64,000 nt of DNA from contig WPIO01000026.1 in assembly GCA_009760855.2 (NCBI GenBank), positions 1,873,501-1,937,500 on the forward strand, in the 5' to 3' direction. Positions 1 to 32,081 of this stretch are shown here, one piece after another. Both the position numbers and the translations under genes were made by a program. This stretch comes from Cristatella mucedo (taxonomy: Eukaryota; Bryozoa; Phylactolaemata; Cristatellidae). How positions within the stretch are numbered: position 1 is the first letter of the stretch; each line of letters opens with the position of its first letter. The notes under the pieces were generated by a model. The model saw nothing but the letters and a program-made list of their open reading frames with translations, searched no databases and was not told where the DNA came from.

Positions 1-205
1 AAGCTATGCTAATGACTAATTCTAATTTTTTGATAATATGGTGCGAAATTAGCGGGAAAGCTGAACAAGCAAGCAGGGTTATGGCTAGGTAGTGGCACTG
101 CAGATCAGAAACAGTTTTAAGAAATTAAGTAGGCACAACTTCGAAGAGAATTCGTGCACTGCAAGAGGAAGAACCTTGGGTTCTAATTGATATAAAATAT
201 CTATG

Positions 206-283
206 TATTTATATATATTATGTAAATGAATATATATATATATATATACATGAATATATATGAATATATATCTACATACATAT
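206..283. repeat. AT-rich microsatellite
   Basis: Imperfect (TA)n interrupted by TGAA and ATG units. The small open frames here are only low-complexity translations. Confidence 0.8.
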
Positions 284-490
284 CTTAGTTTTTGCATAGT
301 TGGTATATTTTTCTATTAATTCTGGACGTACGTGATATTTTCAGAATACATTTATCCACCAGGTGCCGGGAAAGCTTTTAGTGCTAAGAGGGATATTTCA
401 CTAGAATCATGATGCTTAGAATTCTTCCATAATGTAATTGCTCACCTCGGCTTATACTCATGGGATCTTCTTGAATATACCTGTATACTA

Positions 491-553
491 CGTACACACA
501 CACACACACACACACACGCTCGCACAACACACACACACACACACACACACACA

Positions 554-589
<36 letters not shown>

Positions 590-590
590 G
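491..590. repeat. (CA)n followed by (TA)n microsatellite
   Basis: About 85 bases of CA repeat, broken twice by CGCTCGCA and CAACAC, run directly into a short (TA)n. The Cys/Val-rich minus-strand frame over it is an artefact of the repeat. Confidence 0.95.
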
Positions 591-2879
591 TAGATCTGTA
601 GGTGTAAATACGTCTCTAGATGCACAATCATAATCTAATTTTCTGTACGCACTAACTCCGTCGGACGATTTTCTATGCTTGCAGATAGTTTACGCTTAAA
701 GTCAGCGTTCACATGCATTACTATGGTTGGCGTGTATCTCATACAGAAAACCCAGTTTTTAAATATGGATCATTACTTTCATTTTAGCTCATATGAGATG
801 TCCCACTCCTAAAGCAGTGGGGGCTCAACAGCGAATATGGGCTTATAAAAAGCAAAATCGCAACCATTTTTTTAGGAAGAGGTCCTTCAATTGACTAGAA
901 CTGCCGTAGCGCTGGACTACTACGACATAAACTACGATCATACCTATCTCCCGAAGAAGAATAGCTAACCGCTAGGCCGCAGAACCTGGCCGCAAGACAG
1001 TTTTCGAAGTCACTCACCCAGTTCATGGCATCGCAAGAGCCATCTGTATTCTCTAAGGCTAAGCGCAGTTCGTTTCTCTTACTGCTTTCCTAATATGCGA
1101 GAATAGTAAACGGTTCGCTGAGCTACTGAAAAATATCCGATTCTGGAGCACCCAAGGTCTTCTATGGTCAGATTGAGAAATCTATTAATCAATAGCTAAA
1201 AGCTTGCAAGCATCAAATTGCGGCATAACGAGGTTTGGCGAGCACGGATGTTATTGCTACGTTACGTGCTTCATGATCTTATACAAGAAATATAGCTAAG
1301 CCCTCCATAGGACATGTAGTATACGAACAAGGTTTGTCTCTTTCCTCAGCCTGGCGTGTGATCGAACAATTTCCAATTGGCACTCTATAAAGTTATAAAA
1401 GTGACGCCGAGGTCGGCAAATCGTCAGGCTTCAAGCGATACGGGAGACAGCTAAAGGCAGAAGCTGCAGTGAGTCAGACACGCTGCCAAGCCAACGGTTT
1501 CAAAAGAAGATCGGGCTGGTGCTGCAATATGTTACACTGTCACACTGCAAGAAAGGGTAGATAATCTCTTGCTAGCAAATAAAAACCCCGTGTCAATTGC
1601 TTTAATATAATACATGATTCGAGGAAATTTTGGCATGTTCTTTCAGAATCTATAAATTTTTAACCCAGCAAATCAAGGTTTATATCAATTTTTATATTGT
1701 TTTACGATACCTTCACGTGCTTTAGCTGCAATACATAAAGTTTCTACCATCGTTTTATAACAATATAATCTAGGAAATGTACAATTTAGAGCAAAGTCTT
1801 CCTTCATCTGGTCAAGTGTTTTAACTCCTTCTACCTCGACTTTCTGTTCTGCTCAGCAGCTGGATTGAGTCGCTTCAGGCTCCAATAGTAATCGGCCACC
1901 GTGTTAACACTCCAGCGGCCTTTATATCTACTATCCATTTTACCTTGTTTTTCGCTGGATGCGGCTAAATTTGACGGTAAACAGTCAATTTAGGTTTTAG
2001 GAAATGCATTTTAGCACTCATTCTCCTGCCAAGACTCGCATAACTTTAAATCGTGTTCTAAACTACTCACCCATAGCCAGCAGGCTTAAGATTGCTGAGG
2101 AAATGCTCTAACGCCGACCAAAAATGGATTTCATACCTGCTACTCTAACCCGTTCATTTTTTCGGTAAACTTTGTATTTAAATCATTCTCTGATCTGCGA
2201 TCCAATTAACGTCAGCTAGAATCATCGCCTTGCTAATTTTAGAAAAATCTTTTGCTCACACAAGAGAAGGCTCTCGGACTGAGTCACTCTGACTCAATAA
2301 ATGTGCTAGCACTGGCCAGCCTTTCCTTCGGTAATGAAGAGCATCAAACTATCCCATAGTAGTTAAATCCAGGATATTTTGTGTAGCCATCATGAAGTAC
2401 ATGTAAAAGAGCAATGACCTTTAAATTGCTGCATTTCTGCCACTGAAGCTGATAGTAATCGATTTAATCGGATAGCATTTTCATGTTTTCTTAAGTCTCT
2501 CTCACATCAACAGCATGTGCAACCGGTGAAGAGGAAAGGGTTCCATTGTGAAGTAAACCTACCTTTAAGCTGCAGTTCGATGAATCAATGCCCAGTATTC
2601 ACTCATTTGGATCATAACACTTTTCAGTTTGGTTAGCTAGACCTTCGACGTTGCTGCAATAGACTACTGAATCATTAGTACAAAATTACGGAAGAGACCC
2701 TCCATTTTCATAGTGTCTACACCACTAAAATGTAGTACCCTGCACAAAAACCGTATCACTTTTATTCTAGAACCGTGAAGTTCCGTCGACTCATTTCGCA
2801 GGTCAAGATTTCTTACTAAGTCATAAATATCAGATTATGACATCAGTATAGACGTTTATGAGTTAGAACATACAAAGTC
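591..2879. other. unrecognised intergenic sequence
   Basis: No open frame above about 60 codons, no tRNA-like boxes and no similarity to the other repeats of the window were seen. Very old transposon sequence cannot be excluded. Confidence 0.5.
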
Positions 2880-4092
2880 ATTTATATCATTAATATGTCA
2901 TTAGCCTCAGGTCAGGTCCCAGCACCTTTCAAAAAAGCTGTAGTCAAGCCACTTCTCAAGAAAGCTACACTTGAGCAAGAGAACTTGAGCAACTACCACC
3001 CAGTTTCCCTTCTACCATTCCTATCAAAGACACTCGAGCGGGTCGTGGCGGACCAGCTGAACTCGTATATCGAAACCTCACACCTTGCTATTAAGTTCCA
3101 GTCTGGCTTTAGAGCTAATCAACCCACAAAGTCAGCATTGCTTCGGGTATACAACGACCTACTTAGGAATGCAGACATGGGTAGAGTGTCTCTGCTTGTT
3201 TTGCTTGATCTTTCGGCAGCTTTTGATACCATCGATCACAAAGTTCTTCTAGAGCGCCTCTCATCTCGCCTGGGCATCACTGGCACTGCTCTGCAGTAGG
3301 TTCAGGTCCTATCTCAGTGGGAGACTCCAGAGTATTGACGTGAATGGACAAAGATCATCTGAAGTACCTCTGAAATATGGAGTACCACAGGGCTCAGTGC
3401 TAGGTCCGGTTTTTTTCACGGTTTATACTCTGCCTCTTGCTGATGTGATTGCCAAGCACAATCTAGGCTTTCACTTCTAAGCGGATGACACTCAGTTGTA
3501 TGTTTGCTTTGATCCCTCCCAGCCTTCGAGCACCTCAATTTCTCTCAACTCACTAGCTGCATTCATTGATGACATCAGCACATGGATGGCAGCAAATTTT
3601 CTAAAACTTAACGATGATAAAGCTAACTTACTAGTTATGGGCAAACCCAGTGTGATCCAGAGATTGGAAAGGCTGACTCTCAAAATTGGCTCTGCCAGCA
3701 TATCTCCTGTCGAATCAGCTCGGAATATAGGAGTCATATTCCAAAGCGACCTCTCGTTAGACGACCATATCAGCTCCACAGTCAAATCCGCCTATTTTCA
3801 GCTTCATAGCATTGCTAAAATTCGGGCTTGTTTAGATAAAGATACCACGTCCAAGATAGTTCATGAATTCGTGACATCCCGTCTCGACTTCTGCAACTCA
3901 CTGCTTACTGGCCTACCAGCATGTGCGATCAGGCGATTGCAGCTTGTGCAAAACTCTGCAGCTAGACTTGTCTGTCGTGAGCGTCGCAGTTGCCACATTA
4001 CTCCACTTCTCGACGACCTGCACTGGCTACCAGTCAAGCAACGGAAGTTCTCTGAGGGCACTTTATCAAGTGAATTATAATTATCATCATCA
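2880..4092 (+). mobile_element. LINE-A copy: reverse transcriptase part plus 3' tail (broken)
   Basis: This is an L2/CR1-like non-LTR retrotransposon remnant. It starts inside the reverse transcriptase domain; the frame at 2895 carries [18 protein letters not shown], then FDTIDHK. The same protein continues at 3496-4040 through the thumb and C-terminal region, with SRLDFCNSLLTGLP and HITPLLDDLHWLPVKQR. Defects are a frameshift at about 3297, where an in-frame Trp is expected from the copy at 57.1 kb, and TAA at 3478-3480 in place of the Tyr codon of the YADD catalytic motif (ADD remains). An internal deletion at about 4043 joins the VKQR region directly to the LINE 3' hairpin, followed by a degenerate ATT/ATC tail. 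The copy is 5' truncated and inactive. Confidence 0.92.
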
Positions 4093-5476
4093 ATGCCACC
4101 TTCGGTTGAACTAGAATCACAGTCGGTCAATATATCATCAAGTGTGGTTTATGGAAATGCCACTCTGACCTAATCACTGTGTGATACAGTATTGCTAACA
4201 GTAGATTTGAAGCTTTAATTTAACGCTTATTCTTCTTGCTAAAGTCCTGCACATTAATGATGCAGAAATAACAACCCAAAGCTTTGTCAGTTTATTCTCT
4301 GCTAATCATTAGTACTCCGAATTGCATGAATTTACTTTGTCCTTGAACCATTGCCTCAAGTTTTCTAGACATGACTCTCAAACCATATTTGGTGCCTGTG
4401 TCTTACCTTGATCTTATAGTTTGGATCTGAATTAGCTGTGATAACACTTAATGCAGTAACCTGTAGGCCCTGCTCTCTTGTCGGGAATCTCACGCAGATG
4501 TTGCTGAATCTACTCAGATTATCTTAACATTCCGATAAAATTGTACACCACAAATATTCGTTTATTTAAGAAATTACATCAACCAACAAAATTGTAAATG
4601 TTTCTACAAAAAATAACATTTATTATTTATTTCATTGGGTGATTGTAACAAGTTAATCTAATGAAATCTAATATAATTAATTATTGCCTATTCTTAAAGT
4701 GAACTTAATCTTTGATAAACAAAATCTGCCAAAGCTGGCTTACCAAATAAAGCAAAATACACCAGAAATCATTATTTATAATCTATATTTAGAAAATGAT
4801 AGCCAATGCTAGGCAACTGATGTCATGAAGACCAGCTTAATTGATTGAAATGATGAATCGTGATACGAGCGGAGCTGAATAGATAAGCCTCGCTTGCTTT
4901 GGACAATTCTTCCAACGCCTGCAGATAAGCTTTACAGTGTCTAACTATCATGTGGTCATGCATCCTACTCATTTGATGTCGAGGTATTCCGCTTTGACAT
5001 TCAGCAGATCCTTGATGTATTAAAGGCTTATTAATGCACATACTTGTAAATATTCCGTACATCTGCTGGTGGTTTTGCGTCAGCGAATTCATGAATAAAA
5101 ATAGATTCTCCAGAAGAAGAACACTGTAGCTGATTTTAGCATACGGAATTATTTACCTGGAGGGGCTCCAAGGCCGCACCTTCACTTGAGATTAACTGGA
5201 AGTTCTAAGTAAAATGACAGAGGCCACACTGCACCTCAAACTTCATGCAGGCCTTTTATCTTGAAACTTCTTCATCACAATATTGACATCAAGAAACTAT
5301 AAATAGTTAGTTATTCTATAGCATCGAGTAAATACTAATTTTACATGCAAGGGGCTTCTAATTTCTCTTAAGGGAATCAATAGCCAACGGTTTGATCACA
5401 AATGCGGTATATTTATTTAGCCCACGTATTAAAGACCACGAGATGACACTCAGGACTACGAAGCAGTTGATCCTGC
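4093..5476. other. unrecognised intergenic sequence
   Basis: Mostly AT-rich. Open frames are short and unrelated to known families. No repeat of the window is recognisable. Confidence 0.45.
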
Positions 5477-5489
5477 GGGGGGGGGGGGG
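5477..5489. repeat. G homopolymer (13 G)
   Basis: Uninterrupted run of 13 G on the + strand. Confidence 0.9.
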
Positions 5490-5867
5490 TAATATGCATT
5501 GAATCATGCAAGAGTGTAACCTGGAGGCAGCGAACAGCAACGAATAAAGCAACAAAGCAAGCTCACTGCGGTGAAGAAAAGGCTAAAAGGACCTCTCTAT
5601 GTATCCGCCGCTGAGACTAAAATGATCCAGGGTCATTGCAGCCATTGTTCGATGCTAAAAATTGAGCTCGTTGCTTTCCGTTCATGCAAACCAGATCATC
5701 AAATGGTTTTAATATAGCACAGCAGACGGCGAGACGATTAGAAGATGAGGAGAGGGCGGTACAAAAACTCACTGAGGAAGCAAGGAGGTCACCTAGTAGG
5801 CTACTTGGAGACACTGAAGTAACCTGTAAGCCAGACAGACGGTCTTCAAATCGATACTACATAGGTT

Positions 5868-6018
5868 TGGCACGAGCGGAGCCGGGATTTTCAAGTCGCC
5901 GTGCGAGGATTCATTGCCCCTTCCACGCCTGAAGAAATTCTCCCAGGATATAGGTACTTCTCTCTGTCCATAAGGGGGTAGGGGACAATTGGCCCCTGCG
6001 CCCTGGCTCCGCCCCTGA
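5868..6018. mobile_element. candidate hAT-type MITE
   Basis: The right end reads, on the minus strand, CAGGGGCGGAGCCAGGG. This is the kind of terminal inverted repeat found on hAT elements. An imperfect inverted partner, CACGAGCGGAGCCGGGA, lies about 150 bases to the left at about 5871. There is no coding capacity. The flanking 8-mers match only partly, so a target-site duplication is not proven. Confidence 0.45.
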
Positions 6019-6599
6019 TGTTAGTAAGCTAGTGAAGATCATACAGAAGTGGTGTGATCTCTCAGCTGTGCTGATGAAGACCGAACAGGTAAGGCTGCAT
6101 TTTTCAGCAATTTCAGACGATTACGGGGGCTGATAGGGAGTCCCAAGTGCCGGCATTTCACATTAATCTAGAGTAAACCCAGCGCTTGAAGTTGTCATGG
6201 CGGTACCAGCAGCTATCGGACCTGGTGCCGACGCACTTGACTGGGTGCATTTCGGATGCCTCCAGGATGCCCAGTGGGTAAGTGGTCCTTCCATTTATGG
6301 CGTCGATGGTCTCAGCGATGCTACTATTAACTCTGGAAGCAGCCGAAGTTCGGAAGAGAATACTTTTCTGCTGGATTTTTCGTCGAATGCCATTAGCTGC
6401 GTCAACGAGCTGGAGCTTTAATATATCCGCTGGATGTATACGTTTCTGCACGGAATTCAGGCGCTCTCTTCCAAAATGACTTGTCACTATGCGAGCCATT
6501 TGGTTTCACAGTAAAAAAGGGCCATTCTTATCTTTTTTAGCATCGACGAGAGTTCAAGCCTTGCATTAAATTAAGGGCCTCACAGGCAAGCTTGTCCAT
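6019..6599. other. unrecognised intergenic sequence
   Basis: Overlapping short frames at 6158-6499 on both strands have no recognisable motif. Nothing else was seen. Confidence 0.4.
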
Positions 6600-6722
6600 G
6601 CATTTGTTGCAGCTAGAATTGATTTGCGAAAATTTCTTCGCAGCAAATTGTAAAGCGCCTAGAAAGAGATCGAGTTCTCCGAGGGCGCTTTATTAAATTT
6701 GCTATTATTGTTATTTTTTTAT
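6600..6722 (+). mobile_element. LINE-A 3' tail fragment
   Basis: Carries the LINE-A terminal hairpin: TGTAAAGCGCC, a loop containing AGAGATCGAGTTCTC, then GGGCGCTTTA. It is followed by imperfect ATT repeats. Only the 3' untranslated end is present. Confidence 0.85.
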
Positions 6723-6774
6723 TTATATCTACTGTGTGCAATAAAACGCGCACAGCTGGTGCAGAGCTCGTCAG

Positions 6775-6900
6775 CTAGGGCCCATCTGCCGCTAGTCTCG
6801 CTGTCACCGCATTAGCACACCGCTCATCAATCGTGACTGGCTGCCAATCAAGCAGCCGATCCGATTTGAATTTCTCTCACTTCGCACAAGGTTTCTCCAG
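6775..6900 (+). mobile_element. decayed LINE-A coding fragment
   Basis: The translation around 6836-6880 resembles the LINE-A stretch WLPVKQRIDFKVL (here WLPIKQPIRFEFL). Upstream bases match the preceding ARLVCRE...HITPLL part only loosely. Heavily mutated. Confidence 0.45.
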
Positions 6901-7138
6901 AGAGTTTATTTTGCGTACCAATCTGAATTATTGTTGCATCTCGCCTCTCGGCGAAAAATCAGCTGCTGACTCGTATTGATAGATTGCGAGCTGCGAATCA
7001 CTCGGAAACCGTGGCCATCAGTTACGACACATTCAGAACTTGGCCCTCAGAGACTACCGAATGTCATCACTTTGATTTGACAACATTCAAAAATAGCCCT
7101 AATGCATATCTATTCCTCATAGTCGCTGCTCTGTCCAA

Positions 7139-7264
7139 AAAACCTGTCCGTCATATGGCGCATGCGGGTGCTTATAAACTTGGGATGTCGTGACTAGGAG
7201 CAAAACCTGTCCGTCATGTGGCGCACGTGGGTGTTTATAAACTTTGGATGTCGTGACAGGGAGC
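7139..7264 (+). repeat. two-copy tandem repeat, 63-base period
   Basis: Units 7139-7201 and 7202-7264 both contain CCTGTCCGTCAT, TGGCGCA, TTATAAACTT and GGATGTCGTGAC. They differ at a handful of positions. No coding role is seen. Confidence 0.85.
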
Positions 7265-7721
7265 AAAAAGTAGACGCATTTGTACTGTGATCCAGCCAAC
7301 TTTCCATTATTCCAACGTTCTTTGCATACGCTTGCATAATGCAGTGCATTTTCTAAACAATGGGAACTAATCACCACGGCAGTGCATCTTCTTATGTGCT
7401 AGTGGAAGTCTGTTTAATAATTGTACTCGGGCATTTTTTGCCCAGCAAATGATGAAGCATGCTAACATGTTTTTCAATAGGAATTGGTGGTGATGAATTC
7501 CCCTGCAGTGACTTGTCAAATAATCTAATAGCTATGCGGTTTTTCTAGGGTGCAGTGCAAGAGGCTTATTTCTTACTGTCGGGGAAAGGTTACGTTGCTC
7601 TTAATCACTGCTGGGAATACGGAATGTACGTTTAATTTGCCTATGCTATTTGCCAGTATATGAGATGCTCAAGTGTTTCATTCTTCAGATTTAGGAAACT
7701 AGAGCAATCTTGACTATTCGG

Positions 7722-8106
7722 CGTACAAACCTCAAATCATGTGGAGACCATGCCTTTAGTTCGTATGCTCACAAAGCCTGGAACTCACTTCCGACCTGCA
7801 TCACGACATCTCCTGACTTGTCCACATTTAAGAAGAAACTAAAAACGCATCTATGTATGATAGCGTTTAGCGGGTTCCTGTGATTCGTCCTTGATGTGCT
7901 AATGCTTGCTGACACTGTGCACGCTGCCACTAACCACACTTGCATGCTGATCCTGTGCATATCACTCCTAACCATGTTTTTCATGATGTTCATTACTACC
8001 ACTAACCATTCGATCGCTCTTTTTTCCAGAAATTATAAAGCACCTAGAAAGAGTTTGATTTATCTGAGGGTGCTTTGTCAAATTTAATACTGTTATTATT
8101 ATTACC
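7722..8106 (+). mobile_element. LINE-A 3' end: ORF2 C-terminus plus 3' UTR
   Basis: It begins in the C-terminal motif of the LINE-A protein (NLKSCGDHAFSSYAHKAWNS in translation) and reads to a stop near 7880. The 3' UTR follows, with its repeated GCTGACACTGTGCA...GCTGCCACTAACCAC modules, the terminal hairpin and an ATT tail. A 5'-truncated copy. Confidence 0.92.
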
Positions 8107-9559
8107 TGAGTTAGCTGGATTTTTGTAATCCTCCCCCGAGGTCAAGTCAGGCAAAGGGGGCGACGGCGTGGAAAGGGGAGCGAGGGAGGGGGTTGCAGCC
8201 ACCCGCTCTGATGGAGCCGAAAAAATACTCAAATTGAATGTTCGTAATGATGACAGATACACTCGGTGTCGATTGTGCTATATACGCGCGTGATTTTCAA
8301 ATATATAGTGTTTGCCAGTTGCAGAGGACATTAGATAGAGGCTGATGCAGGGCTTTGCCCGGTACCTGCAGGCATCGAACCTGTTAAGAGGTGCTTCAGA
8401 TTTGCAGCAGCAATGAATTCAATAGGCTGCTGAATAGCGCAGACTGGAGGACGAAAAGCACGGAAAGGACGGATAGCAAGACGCTGACGTGAAAGCCGAC
8501 GTTCTCACGTCGTGGCTAGTCATGCAGCGATAGTCGCACTCAATCTACAATGCGTGAGAAGAGTTCACGCCGGTGAAAGCATCGAGTCATGCCACAGCCG
8601 TTAGGTTAGTGAACTCCCTTGCAAGCCGCTCATTAAACACTCCAAAATAAACTAAGGAAATCAAAGTGCAGAATGAACATGGAAAATGTGAATCATAATA
8701 GATTAGAAGTCCTTTTGCACGGCGATCAGACTATTTTGCTTCATCGCTGATAGAAAATACACATTGATTATGTTAGTGTACATTCAAATAAGTCATGCTT
8801 ATATGCGTCGGAGGAAAATATGTATCAAGGTCCCAAAAAACAAGCCTGCTATACAGTCTTAGATGCGTAAAGTGAAGACATGCAATCGGAATTAGGTAAA
8901 TGACTGATCACTACTTTAGCTTAAACCTGGCTACGCCTGTGCATAAGACCACTAGCCGCCAATCTGTCTGTTGTAGTCTGCGTGTGCTCATTACCAGGAC
9001 GTAAAGTGGTTGTTTACGGCTTTATTTGGCATTTTCTGCTGGTGATCAGTCTCGTTGACGCTGGCATAAAGTAGTAATTAGTTGACGCTGGCATCAAGTA
9101 TTTATCGAAGTTATGTCTTCATTTGTGTCATTAAGTCTGAAGTTATGGTGAAAAGATACTGAGTGAATGCTACCTGCAAGCACGTGCTGTCACGTGGTCT
9201 GTACAAGCTCGGATATACCGGGAGAGCGGCCCTGAATCCGGACCGAGCCAAGTGAGACGAGGCCGAAGACAAATTTTCCTAAAAATGATATTTCAGATCG
9301 ACTAAAAACGGGAATTGACAGTAGCAGAACTCCTTTCTCAGAACATTGGATGCCAGTCCAGCCTACCACCCGCGAAAGCCGCGCTCGATAAATTGCCATG
9401 AAAGCTGTGAATTTGAATGGTAGCAGTAAGAGGCCAGTAGCTGACGGGCTGTTTTGCACACATTTGCTCATCTAAAGTACACAGGATAAGTCAAATCTTC
9501 TCTGGAGAGTTTTCTATCTGGCACTGAAATACCAACTTCCTTCGGAAATGAGTAAGTTA
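8107..9559. other. unrecognised intergenic sequence
   Basis: Nothing is convincingly identified. Around 8350-8400 the minus strand has one B-box-like GGTTCGATGCC, but no A box could be placed. Confidence 0.4.
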
Positions 9560-9745
9560 GCCAGCAGGCTAAACAGATGTCGGCTGACTTTTCAGTCTCA
9601 TTTATAGCTGTGTGCTTCAGAAGGTGCTTAACGCCTGTCACGACTAAATTCAGAGGACAATAGCGAATTGACCACTGCAGGACTCAAATGCATGACCTAA
9701 ATCGTGAAGTGCGAGTGCCTTATCTCCCATGCTAAGATCCTCTGG
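9560..9745 (-). mobile_element. SINE family 2 copy (old)
   Basis: The minus strand reads a tRNA-like head: an A-box-like TTAGCATGGGAGATAAGG, then a B-box-like TTTGAGTCCTGC. Next comes the family-2 body, GTTAAGCACCTTCTG...CTATAAATGAGACT...AAGTCAGCC. The order and spacing match the copy at 51455. It lies 3' of and in the same orientation as a SINE-1. Confidence 0.65.
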
Positions 9746-9756
9746 TTTAAATTATA

Positions 9757-9862
9757 TGTCATTCATATAGCGCCTAACAAAAACTCACTTAATCTTTATC
9801 CAGGCACTTGAATGTGCCTAAGTGCTCGAGCCCATGACCTCGATCATTGAGGGCGAACGCTT
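9757..9862 (-). mobile_element. SINE family 1 copy
   Basis: The minus strand contains the family-1 block GGTCATGGGCTCGAGC (B box), then AAGTGCCTGGATAAAGATTAAG and AGGCGCTATATGAATGA, which is the LINE-like 3' end. The 5' tRNA-like part is diverged. Confidence 0.7.
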
Positions 9863-10482
9863 TATCCCTAAAAATGTAGGACGGCATTAATATGCATGCC
9901 TCATAGAAATGGGGCTAAGAGGGTGGGTCGGCCGCGAGGACAGCAAAGAAAGCTTGTAGCTTAGATTGCGTTTCGTGACAAAGCTGCAAAGTGCTTTCCA
10001 GAGTCAGTGCCAGAAGATATTACGACGCATAGGCATTATGCATTAGAATTCCATTCCCAACAATCAGCAGAGCCAACATAAATATAAGCTGATTTAGCTG
10101 TCTCATTTGTCCAGAGGCAGAAGAGCTTTTAGTGGCTTTCAACTTGCTTGTAGGGAGCAATGAAGAATTGCCTGCCACAGTACTGGGACTAGGTTATTAA
10201 CTGCTAGCGCCTTGCCGGTGGGCTAGATAGTAATAATTATGCCGTTTGTTTACCTGACGTGCGAAGCTGCAGGACCACGGACGCTTCATAGATTGGTAGA
10301 GGCACACCGCACGGCGGCCACACGGCTGCGGACTTGCAGAAATCACATGGACTTTCAGAAATTATACGGACTTGCAGAAAGTCTACTATGACGGACACAA
10401 ATTATTCACTGCCCAGGCTTTCTGGATGGTCTACACAACATGGAAGACAGTCGATATTGAGAGGAAAAGAGAGCGTGTGCGA
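9863..10482. other. unrecognised intergenic sequence
   Basis: No recognisable gene or repeat before the GA array. Confidence 0.4.
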
Positions 10483-10504
10483 GAAGGAGAAAGAGAAAGA
10501 GAGA

Positions 10505-10563
<59 letters not shown>

Positions 10564-10565
10564 GG
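10483..10565. repeat. (GA)n microsatellite
   Basis: Almost pure GA repeat on the + strand. The Arg/Glu and Ser/Leu frames across it are repeat artefacts. Confidence 0.95.
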
Positions 10566-10829
10566 GACCGCTGACAAATATAGGCGCCTTGCAGAAGCTA
10601 CATTGTCGTTCTTCGGTCCACCCCATACTTAAGCGGCAGCACGCCGAGTATCAAGATTTGCATGTGCAGCAGATCAAACAGCCGTCTGCATCCATTCACG
10701 TAAGGTGCCCACAGCTCACTGCTTTAACGGTGCAACCTTACGCCTCAGACACGAGGGATTAAGGAAGTCGCCACCACTCTCTCAACTCACGTCGGCTGTT
10801 GTCTGCGATGGGTTCGCCAGCTCAATGCA

Positions 10830-12195
10830 AATGATCTACCAGCAGCTCCGCTCTGTCGAGCTCCGTTGCTTAACGCGGCTGCTCACTCGTGGACTGCGAA
10901 ACGGCCGGCCTCGTAGACTGCGGTGCCAAAATAAAATCAGTTGAGGTCAGTCGGACGGCTGGTTTCAACTCGCTTTGCCGACCGGCACGGTATTCCAAGT
11001 GCGGGACTTACGGATCAACTTTTAGAGCGATCAGCGAGGCAGGGGGGGGGGGGGGGGGGTGTAAGATTGTGCAGGGTAAGGGGCGGCGGTGGGCCGGATT
11101 GTGCCAGGAGAGAGCAGGTAAAGGCGGGCCGGATTGTGTCAGGAGGTTGAGGGGTGCAGACGGACTCTGCACCGACACTCCTCTCGAGCCTAGTTCCATC
11201 TTCCGACCATCGGCTGCCAGGAGCTTCTTCCAAAGGCACTCACGGGCACCCAGCGTTTTCTGGCCGCCTGCATCGCGATCTGTTTCACCGCCTTCGACTC
11301 ATTGGTTGGCTCGCTCGGGCTATCGCCGAAGAGGTCGGTTCGATCGGTCGCTTCGCGGGTGCTGGCTGGCCGCGTTGAACGACTCGACGCTGCCAGCAGC
11401 AGCTGCGTGCGGCTGGCTTGCGGTGTGCACTGCTCGTCTGGTCGGCTGAACGAGCTCTCACGCCCTTCTGCCGCCAGCTCTCTCTCGCGCCGCGAGGCAC
11501 TACTCGAGGTTTGGCACGATTATCAAGCTGCTCCTAGTGCTACTCTCCCGTCATCTCTTGCGACTCTTGCTCCACATTGGCATCCATTGGCAGACGTGAG
11601 CGCCCATTCGCGTGCCGTCCCGACCCGACGCGTCGACCGCCGCCATCGTCTCGGCTCCGGCTGCAGACAGAGGCGGCTGGGGCGACCACTTCCTGCTGCC
11701 GGCGGCGGCCCGCTGTATGGGGAGTGATCATCCGTGCTGCGCACAGCGATAGTATCGCTTACAGAGCCCGCGGAGAGCGGGTGGCTACTTCGGTTACCGT
11801 CCTGAGCCTCTAACCGTATCGTTGGCTGAGTATTCTGCAGTTGCATAACGGAGCCGAGCGCACAATCGTCAAGCATAATGCCGGCAGCCGTCGACGGTCG
11901 ATTGGCGTGCCGCGCATCGATTCGAGTGGTGGCGGCGGCGTGCTGGCGAGACTAGCGGAATGCCCGCACAGTCTCGTCGGCATCTTCGCTCCTACAGCGC
12001 CAGCTGACGGCCACCGGAAAGCACTCGGCGCCTAGTAGCTGTAATGGCGGCGGCGGTCACCGGCCGGTCGACCCTCCGCTAGGACCGCCAGCGGCCGCAG
12101 GTTCGCTACGGGCGCACCATTGGCGCCCTCCGACGCCCTTTCCGCCGCGGCCGCCGCCTCCGCTGCCGCTGCCTACGCCGACGCCGACGCAGTGC
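10830..12195 (+). promoter_or_regulatory. CpG-rich 5' flank and probable 5' UTR/promoter of the receptor gene
   Basis: GC- and CpG-rich sequence directly precedes the receptor start codon. No clear TATA box or initiator could be assigned. Inverted CCAAT motifs (ATTGG) occur near 11300, 11576 and 11586. A run of 18 G lies at 11042-11059. Several GC-rich open frames overlap on both strands, but none has a recognisable domain. Transcription start and any non-coding first exon are unknown; the regulatory role is inferred from position. Confidence 0.35.
11042..11059 (+). repeat. G homopolymer (18 G)
   Basis: Uninterrupted run of 18 G, able in principle to form a G-quadruplex, about 1.1 kb upstream of the receptor ATG. 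Confidence 0.9.

Positions 12196-32081
<19,886 letters not shown>

Noticed and set aside
3492-3785. minus-strand frame inside the first LINE copy
   Set aside because: Antisense shadow of the LINE-A protein.
8340-8400. B-box-like GGTTCGATGCC on the minus strand
   Set aside because: No A box and no SINE body; a single 11-base match is not enough.
10334-10762. 142-codon frame with a long Arg-Glu stretch
   Set aside because: Driven by the GA microsatellite.
10889-12035. GC-rich frames up to 186 codons upstream of the receptor ATG
   Set aside because: Overlapping frames on both strands without motifs, as expected from a CpG-rich flank with few stop codons.
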